Source: Caenorhabditis remanei
Taxonomy: Eukaryota > Nematoda > Chromadorea > Rhabditida > Rhabditidae
DNA: 64,000 nucleotides
Direction: 5' to 3'
NCBI RefSeq assembly: GCF_010183535.1
Contig: NC_071333.1
Location: 3,038,001 to 3,102,000, forward strand
Shown here: one piece after another, positions 23,682 to 34,421 of the stretch
How the letters are laid out: each line of letters starts with the position of its first letter
How positions within the stretch are numbered: position 1 is the stretch's first letter
Notes under the pieces: generated by a model
What the model was told of the DNA's origin: nothing
Database searches by the model: none
Seen by the model: the letters and a program-made list of their open reading frames with translations, nothing else
Translations under genes and position numbers: made by a program

Positions 23682-24844
23682 GCTCTGAAAAATAAGAGAT
23701 TGTAATGATCATGAAGCACAATCTCGGGTAAAACATAATAGACTGTTTTTTGAAAAAAATGAAATTGTTTGAATTGGAGAGTGTGCCAGGATATTACTGA
23801 TAGTTCTATGACTTCAATGTCTATGGTGCACATAAAACGAAAGTAAAGCTCTATTTTTGTAGTTGACAATTTTTTGCAGTCAACTACAAAAGTTGAGCAT
23901 CACATTTCACTAACACAGAATGCTAAAAATTGAAATTGTGTGGTAATAAGAGTTACCCTTGTACACTTATGAAAAAAAACATTTTCAATTGAAAAATGCA
24001 AAATACGACAATTTTGTGTTCAGTCCATCAGTTTTTTTTTCAAGTAAGAAAGAAAAAACACAAAAAAAACCAGCAGAAAATCAAACGGAAAAAGTTATGA
24101 AAGAAGGAAAAACGAAAAAGTCTAAACTTAATTTTCTTACAAGGTTCTAAACGAGATAAAGTCAAGAACTCTTTAATGATAAGAAAAAAAGAATTGAGAA
24201 CGAGAAACTCGACGACGAAAACATTTCGGTACACCACGATAAGATGAATGACCGAGGGTCATTGGAAAAGCAAGGTAGAACGCAATTAAAGTGAGTTAGT
24301 AGACAAGAGATAAAGAAAAAAGGAGACATGTGAATTGGAGAAGAGGAAAAGAAGAAATGCGATACTAGCTGCCAACAGGCCGTTTCTTTTCTCGCTACAC
24401 AGGAGACCAATTGTCTTATCAAATTGAGAGGCAAGTATTGGTTAGGTTCATGCTCCATCTCCATGTAAAAGTATCAGATATTCAAAATTTTTTTCCATCT
24501 CATTACTCTCTTTTTTTGCACAATCAGTTTTTAGGAAGTTTTGTTTTTTTGAAGTTTTGAAAGTTGAAAACCAATTTTTTCGAAATAATAAGTTTTTATT
24601 TAATAAAATAACTTTATAGTGAAATCAGAAAGTAAATGGAGTCAAATTTCAATTTCAAAAAAGAAGATGCAAAAATGGGACAGGTATTGAAGATAAATCA
24701 GAAGATTATACGATCAAAAGGAAAAAAAGGAGAATAGAAGGAAATGAAAAACATAGTGGACTGATGAGAAACGTCATACTCGGTAAAAAGAACAGAAGGG
24801 TGCTAGGACATGAAAAGATAAAAGTGGAACGAATAAAAAGTTTT
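23682..24844. other. Spacer between the tandem paralogues
   Basis: No gene. A fragment of the TTTTTGTAGTTGACAA repeat family lies at about 23850-23890. The remainder is AT-rich, purine-rich on the plus strand between about 24040 and 24360. Confidence 0.45.
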
Positions 24845-27377
24845 TCATTTCTGATAAATCAATCTTCCGCCATTGAGGTAGCAAATGGTGTCGACTGACT
24901 TGGCAACAAAAACTCCCTGGGTTGGATATTTCTCGAAGTTTTCCAAAAAATTTCTGTGGACAATTGCTGTGACCGAAACCACGATCGCTTCGTTCTCCAG
25001 TTTTTTGGCCTCTTGTTGGTCCAGATTGTGACGATGTGCCTCAATGGTCTGAAATCATTAAGAATTTGTTTTTTTTTTAAATAATTTGAAGGACACGACG
25101 AACCTGTAGAATGAGCTTTGCGTTGTTGGGGTATATTTCGATGCGCCCCAAATAGGGGTCCCAGAAATGTGCGTCCGTGCTTAGGCCCTTGAATCTGATC
25201 TGCCAGTCCTTGATGAGACGGTTCTCCTCCGTCTCAAGTGCAACATGGCCAAAAAGGAAGCTGGCTTCCATCTGAAAATAATAAAACTAAATTCCATACT
25301 TGTCAACCCGGCTTCGAAAATCGAAAATGACAAAATTTCCGATTATTTTTCAGATTTTTGTCTGATTTTGAACAATAGTCGGAATTTGAACTTTTTCACA
25401 AAAAAATTCTAAAGATATAAACTTTGAATTGTGACAAGTATGCGAAATTTCGAAAATGCCATATTTTTTCAGATTACTCACCTCAACTTGACCATTAACA
25501 ACTCGCGTTTCTTTTGGCGGATCTTGAAGTTCTGCGACTTTGGTGGCAGTTGAATGGAGCAAAGCAACAGTTCTTTTGTTGTGTTGTTTACGTCGGTATG
25601 TCGAGGATTCCAGCAAGCAGAAAGTAACCCAATTTCCAAGCTGAAAACATCAAAGTATGAGAACTAATAATAGATTATTGACAAAGTATGTATACCCTTT
25701 TGTCCACTGTGAACATGTCGTCAGCCACATTATACTCAGCGGGTTGTGAGACCGATGGTCCCTTCACATCTGCCTTCATATCTTTGATAACCCAACGACA
25801 CAAACCATGGGTCGGTGTGAAGAGATAGGAGCATTTTTCTTTACCGCCGTCAGCGAAGTTTCTTCCTTTTGGGCGTGCCACGTTATCGTACTCCGCGTTG
25901 ATGCATACTCCAACGACGAAGTTTTCGTTTTTGATTTTAGCATATTGATTGAGGGCCTGAAAAATGGAAAACATTTTTTTATTGTTTGAAAGCAGAAATG
26001 TCGTTGTTCTACTCCTCAAAAACCTATTTTACTCTTAAATGAAAATTTACAATAGAATTTTCCCGAGGGTAAGCAATCTCCTTTATTTTTTGTCCGATGA
26101 AGTCGACAGTCCATGGCTGAAAACAAGAGTAATCAGAATTTTAAAGTTTTTTACAAGTTTTCTCACTGCCATACGGACGTAAGCGGCCTCGCACGAATAA
26201 TCCTCCTTGATGAGATCCACAATTTTGAAGAGGTGTTTCTCTGAAGGAGAATACTTGACGATTATCTGGAAACAGAAGATGTAAAGGTTTTTTTGATGAT
26301 TTTTTGAAGTTCGAAATTAATTTCAGTAGTTTAGAATAGCATTTGATTAAAATTTTGTATCAAGTCATTTTGAATTATTTCAGATATTTTTTATATAGTG
26401 TCGGTCAGAAGTTTGTAAGCTTTGCCCGTTTTCAGTTGAAATTGTCCACCTTTGAGAGAGTGTTATGGTAATACTGATTGTATTATAAAATAGATTTTCG
26501 ATTTATTATGTAGATCAAAAGTAGAGCTTCATCTTTGTAGGAGGCATATTTTTCGTGCAAACACACCCTAAAGAGTTATAATCATTTTGAGGCGACAGTT
26601 CAAAAATCGCACGTTTTGCACTGAAATTGGGTGATTTGAGAGAGAAATTTTTGGCCGATACGTAACTTTTTAGGGAGTGTCCGTACAAAACGTTGTCAAC
26701 TACAAAAATGAAGCTGTACGTGTTATCTGCATTATTGGAAAATCTACTTGATGGGACAATCAGTATTACCATAAAACACTCTCGAAGTTTGACAATTTCT
26801 ACTGGCCAAAGTTTACAACCTTTTGACCGGTATTGTAGTTCAGTTTTTATGATGATGCTCTAGAGTTCCGCCATTTTCCATCTTTTTCAAAACAAAATAA
26901 AGCTCACTTCGACAACATCTCCTCCTCTAATATTGTCCTTGAAAAGATTGTCTCCATCGTCCAAGAACTTGAGGAATGGCGACCATACAGCATATTTATA
27001 CTTGATCCTTATGTCCTTTGGGAGAGAAAAATGGTTTGGCCCAATAGCCAAGACTTTAGCGAATACTTCTCCATCATCCTCCCAAACTTCGCATATTTTT
27101 TCGTCAAAATTGAGGAAAGGCTCGATTTCCTGAAAAATTGTTTTACGTAGAGCAGTACCTCAAAATCGGTCAATTATACTTACACTTTCCGTGATATCAT
27201 ACCATGCACCGAGTTCCAAGTCCCCAGTGTTTTTCATCTCAATGAGGCCGTGTTCAATAGTGTAAATCTAGAAGGAAAAATTTTATAAAATTAGTTTACC
27301 GGTTTATATTCACACACTTTAACTATATCATCCGTCATCTCGCAAGCAAAACCCACGGAAGTGAATTCAATGCTCAT
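24845..27377 (-). CDS. Unrecognised ~440-residue nematode protein (copy B, intact)
   Basis: Nine predicted exons, every junction in phase 0: 27377-27318, 27267-27184, 27129-26908, 26265-26167, 26116-26051, 25956-25696, 25640-25482, 25271-25104, 25048-24845. Together they give 440 residues. I do not recognise the family. It has no signal peptide or membrane span and reads as several beta-rich blocks with WSPFLKFLDDGDNLFKDN, CSYLFTPTHGLCRWVIKDM, TDAHFWDPYLGRIEIYPN and a C-terminal CYLNGGRLIYQK. Two similar halves are possible but not shown. The all-phase-0 architecture means exons can be skipped without frameshift. A CTTCAG acceptor lies three bases before ATG. Intron 3 carries a MITE (26445-26810) missing from copy A. 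Predicted soluble protein; role unknown. Confidence 0.85.
26445..26810. repeat. MITE with GAGAGTGTTATGGTAATACTGATTG termini
   Basis: The left end TTTGAGAGAGTGTTATGGTAA is inverted at the right end (CAATCAGTATTACCATAAAA, then ACACTCTCGAAG). Inner arms carry the widespread TTTTGTAGTTGAC / GTCAACTACAAAA words. Related pieces occur at 13370, 21270-21500, 23850, 44500-44850, 47150, 61850 and 63420. Confidence 0.7.
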
Positions 27378-27422
27378 TTTCTGAAGAAACGTTAATTTTT
27401 ATTTTTATTTAGGAGAGTTTGC

Positions 27423-28065
27423 ACTGAACTATTGTATTGTATTTATTCTATCGAAAATCGTCAGTAAATAGGGCGAGAGGCTGAGAATGAGTCCCTCACG
27501 AGACCATTCAAAGGGTGGGTTAAAGTGAGAGATGTGGGGCAACAAATAAAAGAATAACCGGTATGAGGGGAATAAATAGAAAGAAGGTAGTGCGGGGAGA
27601 GGTGGTTTGGGAGTAAAGAATAAGTACTACTGGACGAGATTAGGGTATAGAACTCGGAAGGAGATAGAAAATATGAAGTTTGGGAGGTAATGGCATTCCA
27701 GATGGGAATGGTGTGAGAGAAAAAGTCAGAGCACTTGGGTTTAATACAAATAAGATTCAGGGCGACGGGTGGAGGAGGAAAACCGGATGTACGAATCTAG
27801 GTGTGGAAAGTATGAGGTACCGCTTAGAAATTTATAAAGAAGGAGAAGTTGGGCTTTGAGTCTACGATGGCGCAATGAGAAGAGATTGAGTTGGGCTAGA
27901 CGATCGGAATAGGAGGAATAGTTTATGTTGCAGCGTTGAAAGATTTTCCTGGTAAAGAATCGGAGAGGAGTTTCTAGCGATAACGATAATTTAGAAGCAG
28001 GAGGGGGTGAGTATACTACAGAGCAATATTCAATAATGGGTAAAACGTAGCAATTGAAAAGGAAA
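27423..28065 (-). mobile_element. 5'-truncated LINE fragment, reverse-transcriptase C-terminal part
   Basis: The minus strand matches, at high identity, the plus-strand element at 42520-43175 over its whole length, down to the same 3' end (GATTTTCGATAGAATAAATAC). The matching protein text in the other copy (PIIEYCSVVYSP, SDRLAQLNLFSLRHRRLKAQ) is the thumb/C-terminal region of non-LTR retrotransposon reverse transcriptases of the CR1-like type. Here it lacks a good long frame. The exact clade cannot be fixed by eye. Confidence 0.75.
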
Positions 28066-29394
28066 ATGTAGAATTGTGGAGAGGTATGTATATAAGATTG
28101 TCAAAATCCGGTGAAAATGCATTAACATAATTTGGAAGTTTTGAAGAAAGGTATTTGGGAGCTAGAGGAAAGAGGTGCGTTTGTGGGAGTGGGGCGAGAG
28201 TGTGTAGGGCGAGAGTCACCAAATTGTTATTCTCGAGAGACAGCTAAGCTCTAATCCAGTCGTGTGGAAATGTGATATCAGATTATTAGGCAAAACATAG
28301 AAGGATATAATTAGAATTCATTAGTCGTGAAGAGTTCACAACAATCTAGTCAGAAGACATTATTTGTCACCTAAACAAAATTAGAAAAGTTCGAAACTGA
28401 AAAATATGACCTTTTTGTACTTTTTCTCAATTTTAGATTAAAAATTTTTTTCAGAAATTATCAAAGAATTATTCGGCTCTTCAAATGTCTCTAAATTTAA
28501 CAAAAAGTCGATAAATTTACAAAAAGAAAAAGCTGAAAATTAAAACTACTGAATATCATTTGTTAGCCAGTGCCGTAGAGCGCACATTCCTTCAATAGGG
28601 TGGTTAGTATGAGTGTCTCTTATAAAAGAAGAAAAAAGGCGGGTGACACCGGGCTCATCAAAAACGAGTCATGCAACGCAGAACCCATCAAGCACGGAAT
28701 CAACACGAATTGTGAGTGGCGTTGTGAGAATATAGAGAAATAGAGTGAGGTGTGTGAAAAACACGTGGAGAAATCATATACATAGCTCAAAAAAGAGCGT
28801 GTGGAAGATATAGAAAGTAAATAGCGTCTTGACAAAAATTGTAATACTAAAAAGAGTTTTATTGAAAAATATTCAAATTTTGAAACAAACTTAATAAGAA
28901 AAACTAAAAATGAACAGGAGAACACTGAAAGTAATATTTATACAATAAATGCAAAATTACAAATGTAAAGACGTTAGAAAAATTCATCATTATTCAAAAA
29001 GCTGTAAATTTCAATATGATAAAACTGCATGAGATGTCATTAGCTACTTCTTTTAGCAAGCAACCTGCTTCGGCTCCTATTTTCAAAGTTTCTCTCTTTT
29101 GCTTCTGAAATAAAACATTTTTGGCGGAGAGAAAAACTAAAGTTCTGCTTTTATATACTAACCGCAAGGTATGAGTTGTGCGTTTGTTATTTGAATGGTA
29201 TCATTGGCATTCCTTCAAAATTTCTGTTGCCTCTATCAGTCATGGTTGGCAATCGAGAGTTGGCGCATCTGAAAGTAAATACTTATATAAAAACATTGTC
29301 GAGGATCTCAATTTTAACAATGAAAACCGCCTAAACCGTTCTCTGCCAATCATATCAAAACAGTAAATGTACATGGGGGGGGGCTCAATCGACT
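28066..29394. other. Intergenic, no gene seen
   Basis: Upstream flank of the LINE fragment and AT-rich sequence. Near 28575 there is a TAGAGCGCAC word resembling the CAGTAGAGCGCAAATG word found at the ends of the direct repeats (31278, 38132) and at 56101. No supported exon. Confidence 0.4.
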
Positions 29395-31342
29395 CAAAAC
29401 ACTAAGCCACGCCCATTTTGCAATTCCGTCGCACGGTTCCACTCAATAGGGACTTTGCGGCAAATGTGCAAAATGAGCGGAGCAAAGTTCACATTTTGGG
29501 GATAAACTTCAATTCTCAATTTCCCGCCTATTTCTTATGTTTGAGAAACGGTGGGTGAAATCTAGGAACACTGTGTCACGCACATTTTTGCAAGTTCGTT
29601 ACACAATTCTATTCAAAACAGCCACTCCACTTTTTGAAATTTTGCCGCACAGTTCTACCCGAAAAGGCGGAGACAGAGAATTCGATAAGAAAAAGACTAA
29701 CCATCGACAGTTTTCTGAAAAAATGAATGAAGAAATATGATTTTGAAGTTCCGAATTTGGTTTGATCTTCCATACTTTCGGTTTGAGCTCTCCATATCGG
29801 TCTCAAACGACAATTCTGTATGATCAACGGAGACATCGTTCGCAGATTTGGTTTGTGGTATCCGGAGGCCATCAAGCAGTAATTCAGAATCAACTTTCTT
29901 CCAACGCTTCATTTGATAATCATCTAATTTTCTCGGTTACTAGTGACTTGAAACTGATGAGAAGTTGGTTAGCCAGCACACTCGTCATGGGGACAGAAAC
30001 ATGTTGTTATTCAGCTGAAAGAAAAAAGATTTATTACGAAACCAGTGCGAACAGGGACTTGAAAAAAGTCCGCTTTTCTGAGAAGCTCCTATTTTTACCA
30101 TTATTTCATTTTATGGTAGAACAATCGAATCGCAGGAAAAAAGTGACATAGACACGCGTTTTTGTTGGTGAGCCCTACTCGTGCACAGTTGCTTTATGAG
30201 CAGCCAGATTACTTATTGCTCTATTGCAACCTGGTATCTAGGCTAGGCGTAAAGAAAACTTTCGGGATAAATCCAATTAATCTATACATAGAAGCGTAAC
30301 TTCTAAATCTTTGTTTTGAGGGTCTAGTTTTTCCTCCTTGGATTCCGTCGATTGCTTGGCACGGCTTATTTGTGAATCAATCTAGAGCTTTAAAACCTTG
30401 TACGTCCCAGCAGATAAGCGCTTTATGAGTGTTACCAAAATATAAACCCTTAGACCTAGCTGCTCTCGTTTTTCTTCGTCATTCTCACAAAATGCGAATG
30501 AATTCCTTGTTTTTGGTGATAACAGTCAGAAAAACTTACCGATAGCAATTCAATTTCCTTATCAATCAGTGTGGACTTAAGCAATACGGTCAATATTTGG
30601 ATCGGCGTAGTTAGTAGAGTTTATAAGTTGAGACCAGGAGGCTGGAAGTAGCTGGATTTTGTGAGAAACTGCTTTTCCAGGTGCTGAAAGTAAAATGATG
30701 TAAATTGGGATTCATAGTTTTGCAAAACTTACTTTTAATGTTTATCCGATATTGAAAGACGTTTGCTGGCAAAATCCAAGTTAACACAATTCATATTCAA
30801 AGCGAAACGAGTGAGTTGATTCAAAGTTTTAGGATTTTTTGTCATATAATCGCCAGAAAGGTTCGGCGTAGTTTTCCGCGTCCCTCGCATAGACAATTGA
30901 AAATGGAATCTGGCGAGATGACGGATATCCAACCTAAAAAATGTTAACAATTATGAGTTTAAAACTAAAAAATGCACTGGTTTACAAAAATTGGTTGCCT
31001 TCTTCTCTAATTAAAAAAGGTAATCTTCTAAAAATCACGAAAAAACTCACATTTTGCGATTTCGCATATTCTGTATTGTACTCCGTCGAAATGCTCAGGT
31101 TTCGCCGACTCTTCCCACGTGGAACATGCAGAGCAATTATCTGAAAAATGTAAATTTATGAAAATAACAGTTGCAAAGAATTTAAATAACGTTTTTTCCT
31201 TTGATTTACGACGAAAATTCACTTGAAAAACTAAAAAACTTGACAAAAAATGGTTGCTTTCCGTGAAAATTTGACGAGTGCAGTAGAGCGCAAATGTCCT
31301 CCAGTATTTGAGTGCGACGGCCATTGCCATTAGGCCCCCCAG
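29395..31342. repeat. Diverged direct repeat, copy 1 (about 1.9 kb)
   Basis: Matches 36470-38192 in the same orientation, from CCACGCCCATTTT at the left to GTGCAGTAGAGCGCA and GCCACTGCCATT-like sequence at the right. Internal landmarks shared are GCCGCACAGTTCTACCCGAA, ACTAACCATCGACAGTTTT and GATGACGGATATCCAACCT. On the minus strand both copies keep splice-like junctions, such as TTTTCAG before ATAATTGCTCTGCATGTTCC and TTTTTTAG before GTTGGATATCCGTCATCTC. The parent may therefore have been a multi-exon gene. The frames differ between copies and contain stops, so I call neither a gene. Product not recognised. Confidence 0.7.
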
Positions 31343-31350
31343 AGGGGAAC

Positions 31351-31388
31351 GTTGTGTGTGTGTGTGTCTGTGTGTGTGTGTGTGTGAG
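31351..31388. repeat. GT microsatellite
   Basis: About 38 bp of (GT)n with one C interruption, just right of direct-repeat copy 1. A matching GT run follows copy 2 at 38349-38370, so it is probably part of the duplicated unit. Confidence 0.8.
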
Positions 31389-32408
31389 TGCGTGATGAAA
31401 ATGGCCGAAAATGTGTGGATTTTAGAATCCCGCATCATTTTCTCTTGTAAATCCATGAGTACTAACTTTTTTCCGTCTAAAAATTGCATTTTAAAGCAAT
31501 TTTTATGTCATTTATCTCAATGATTTTTTAAATCAGCAAAGTTGAAGTGTATTTCGTTAGAATTGTTCAAAATTTCATCATCTGAAGTGTCTCTGTCAAC
31601 CTAAGGATGAAATTTCTAAAATTGTGATTCCTCAATTAAGAATGGTCGAAAAATAATGTTTTGAGACATTCAGGTGAAGAAAATTTTCATTTTCGAATAC
31701 TTTCCGTCAATCTCGGCCAAAATTCGTAAGCATGAACCATTCAATCACACACTTTACGATTTGCACAGAAAAACATGGAGTACATATCAAAATCCAGGGC
31801 CAGTTTTGAAACCCAGCAAGAGCAAAGCACACTTTTAAGAAAAACACACATTAAATGTTTCCGAGTCGAAATGCTCCAGCAATTGAAGGTTAAAATTTTC
31901 CAAACGTAATCGGTCAATTGGATCGTAGGATAGTCTCTTTAGAATGGCAATGTGGCAGACAAAAAAGAAGACTGGCAAAGGTAATATCAGTTACCACGTC
32001 GACGCGATTTCTCAAAACCCCATTTTGATGAGTGTAATTCTGGATAGTGAGTGTGCCACTCTTTGCCGACGTTTTTTTTTTATAACTAGCGATGGAACTT
32101 GTCGGACTTGAAACAGAACATTAACGTTATAAATTCCCGGAAATTGGGGTTAGAATATTGCAACAATCCTCAAAAACGTGTAAAGTACAATTAACTTAAG
32201 CAAAAGTAGGCATTGAAAATGATAGACAAAACAAAATGGTTCTCTAGGTGTGCCAAGCTACGTTTATCAAAAATATGTATTTGGCGGCCTGGATGGTCTT
32301 TGAACTCGGGCCCTTTGGTGAAAACTGTCATTTAATTCAATTGTCAGCGATATTTGGACATTTTCACCTGGTTTAGGCGGTTTTATCGGCAACATTTTTT
32401 GAATTCAC
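31389..32408. other. Intergenic, no gene seen
   Basis: About 1 kb of AT-rich DNA without a coding-like frame or clear repeat, ending at the TA target site of the 1.6-kb palindrome. Confidence 0.4.
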
Positions 32409-32410
32409 TA

Positions 32411-34002
32411 CAGTGCGCGTCATAAAGATAGCCCCCTCTCCGATTATGTCGGTTCTGGCTCAGCCGTAAGTTTTCATGAAAAATGGATCACGTCAATCGA
32501 TTTTTCGTCCAAAATAACCCCTGGGCGCGAAGTTTCATGAATCTCCTCCAAAAACTACGGATACACCATCGAAAACTCGAAAATTAAGCCGCGTCATAAA
32601 GATAGCCCCCCTTGAGAATTTTCAATTTATCGATAAATTTTCTCCGTTTTTTCACACAAAAACGTTGTCAATCAATAAAATTAGCGTTTTGACTGATGTT
32701 TTCTTGTTTTTCTTCATATTTTTCGATTAAAAATTCTACTTTGAAGAGCCAGTTTAGGCTAAAAAGTCGAAAATTAGGGATTTTTGAGGAAAACTACCGT
32801 AACCGGTGGGTTAAGTAGAGGGAGCAATATTTTCGTATAGTGATTTACTTTTTTCGGTACTAGTCTAACTGTTTGGTCGCACTTTAGACTGGAATGAAGG
32901 GGCTCTGAATGCTCAGAGGTGTTCCTAATGTGAATTATATTCACTTCGGGGGACAGTTTTGAGCTTCTTCTCGAAGAAAAAGTCTTGAAAATCAGTTTTC
33001 AGTGAAGACTATTTGAGAGAATTAGTAGAATCAACTTTTTTGTTATTACCTTAACATAACTGAATTACTTTGACCGATTAGTGATAAGTACAAGCCATTC
33101 GAATTATGAGAATGTGCCCTGAATTCCCTGTTCACTGGTATTACACCGGATTTTGTGAGTCTTAGCCTGAGAAAACAACTGTGTAATAAGAAACAACAAA
33201 TATTGGTATTGTTTCAAGATTTCACACCCATTTGTGATAATTCTAAAACTTTTGAATCTTCTATTGATTTGAGAACACAATGCTCTAGGTGAAGAAAATA
33301 TGACTATGATTTCGACAGCTATTACTTATGTGTAATATGTCAAGATCTTTCGGAAATGTCTTACTGGCATTACAAAAGTCTATTAAAGTCATTCTCAAAA
33401 ATACGATGCTTCAAAAACTGATTTTCAAGATTTTTTCTTCGAGAAGAAGCTCAAAGCTGTCCCCCGAAGTGAATATCATTCATATTAGGAACACCTCTGA
33501 GCATTCAGAGCCCCTTTATTCCAGTCAAAAGTGGGACCAAACAGTTAGACTAGTACCGAAAAAAGTAAATTACAATACGAAAATATTGCTCCCTCCACTT
33601 AACCCACCGGTTACGGTAGTTTTCCTCAAAAATCCCTAATTTTCGACTTTTTAGCCTAAACTGGCTCTTCAAAGTAGAATTTTTAATCGAAAAATATGAA
33701 GAAAAACAAGAAAACATCAGTCAAAACGCTAATTTTATTGATTGACAACGTTTTTGTGTGAAAAAACGGAGAAAATTTATCGATAAATTGAAAATTCTCA
33801 AGGGGGGCTATCTTTATGACGCGGCTTAATTTTCGAGTTTTCGATGGTGTATCCGTAGTTTTTGGAGGAGATTCATGAAACTTCGCGCCCAGGGGTTATT
33901 TTGGACGAAAAATCGATTGACGTGATCCATTTTTCATGAAAACTTACGGCTGAGCCAGAACCGACATAATCGGAGAGGGGGCTATCTTTATGACGCGCAC
34001 TG
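32411..34002. mobile_element. 1.6-kb palindromic Tc1/mariner-like non-autonomous element
   Basis: The ends are CAGTGCGCGTCATAAAGATA at 32411 and its exact complement at 34002, flanked on both sides by TA (32409-32410 and 34003-34004), the target-site duplication of the Tc1/mariner superfamily. The arms, about 600 bp each (32411-33010 and 33405-34002), are nearly identical. The central 400 bp is only partly symmetric. A second TIR-like word (GCGTCATAAAGATAGCCCCC) recurs at 32590 and in the right arm. No transposase frame; the longest open frame is a palindrome shadow. Confidence 0.9.
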
Positions 34003-34421
34003 TAGTTTTAGAGAAACAATATGGAAAAGACTTACCATCAAAAGTATATTTGATGTTAGAATCGATAGCTGCTTGATAAGACAGAGTTCCGTTCATTATG
34101 ACTGCAAAGAAACAATATGTGAGACGTCCGATACTACAGAATCGCGATGAATTCAACAATATGGCCCAGTCATCTTGAGCTCACATCTCTTCTCTTTACT
34201 GCTCTTATCAGTGACTCAACTTCGTTGCAGCCGAGTGGTCCAATCTGAAAATTTGAACAAATTACAATAATCGAAACAAACTGAAGAGGCCAGGTGTTAG
34301 GAATGTTCACAAATCCTCTGGTTTTCTTTGAACTACAGATACAACTTTTTGAACTGCACATGTCTTCCTGGTCCTTGTTTTAAAATCAGGGAAACATCGA
34401 TCCTAGATTTGATCTACATAC

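Noticed and set aside
31028..31489. 153-codon minus-strand frame containing ACSTWEESAKPEHFDG
   Set aside because: It runs through a GT microsatellite and across splice-like sites shared with the diverged copy at 37.9 kb, where this frame is not kept.
33328..33639. 103-codon frame in the 1.6-kb palindrome, as a possible transposase remnant
   Set aside because: No DDE/D motifs or helix-turn-helix. The same DNA is the mirror of the left arm.
34170..34361. Exon-like minus-strand piece reading GPLGCNEVESLIRAVKRRD next to the copper-ATPase pseudogene
   Set aside because: Good splice site and frame, but no match to ATP7-type pumps and no partner exons, so not assigned to any gene.
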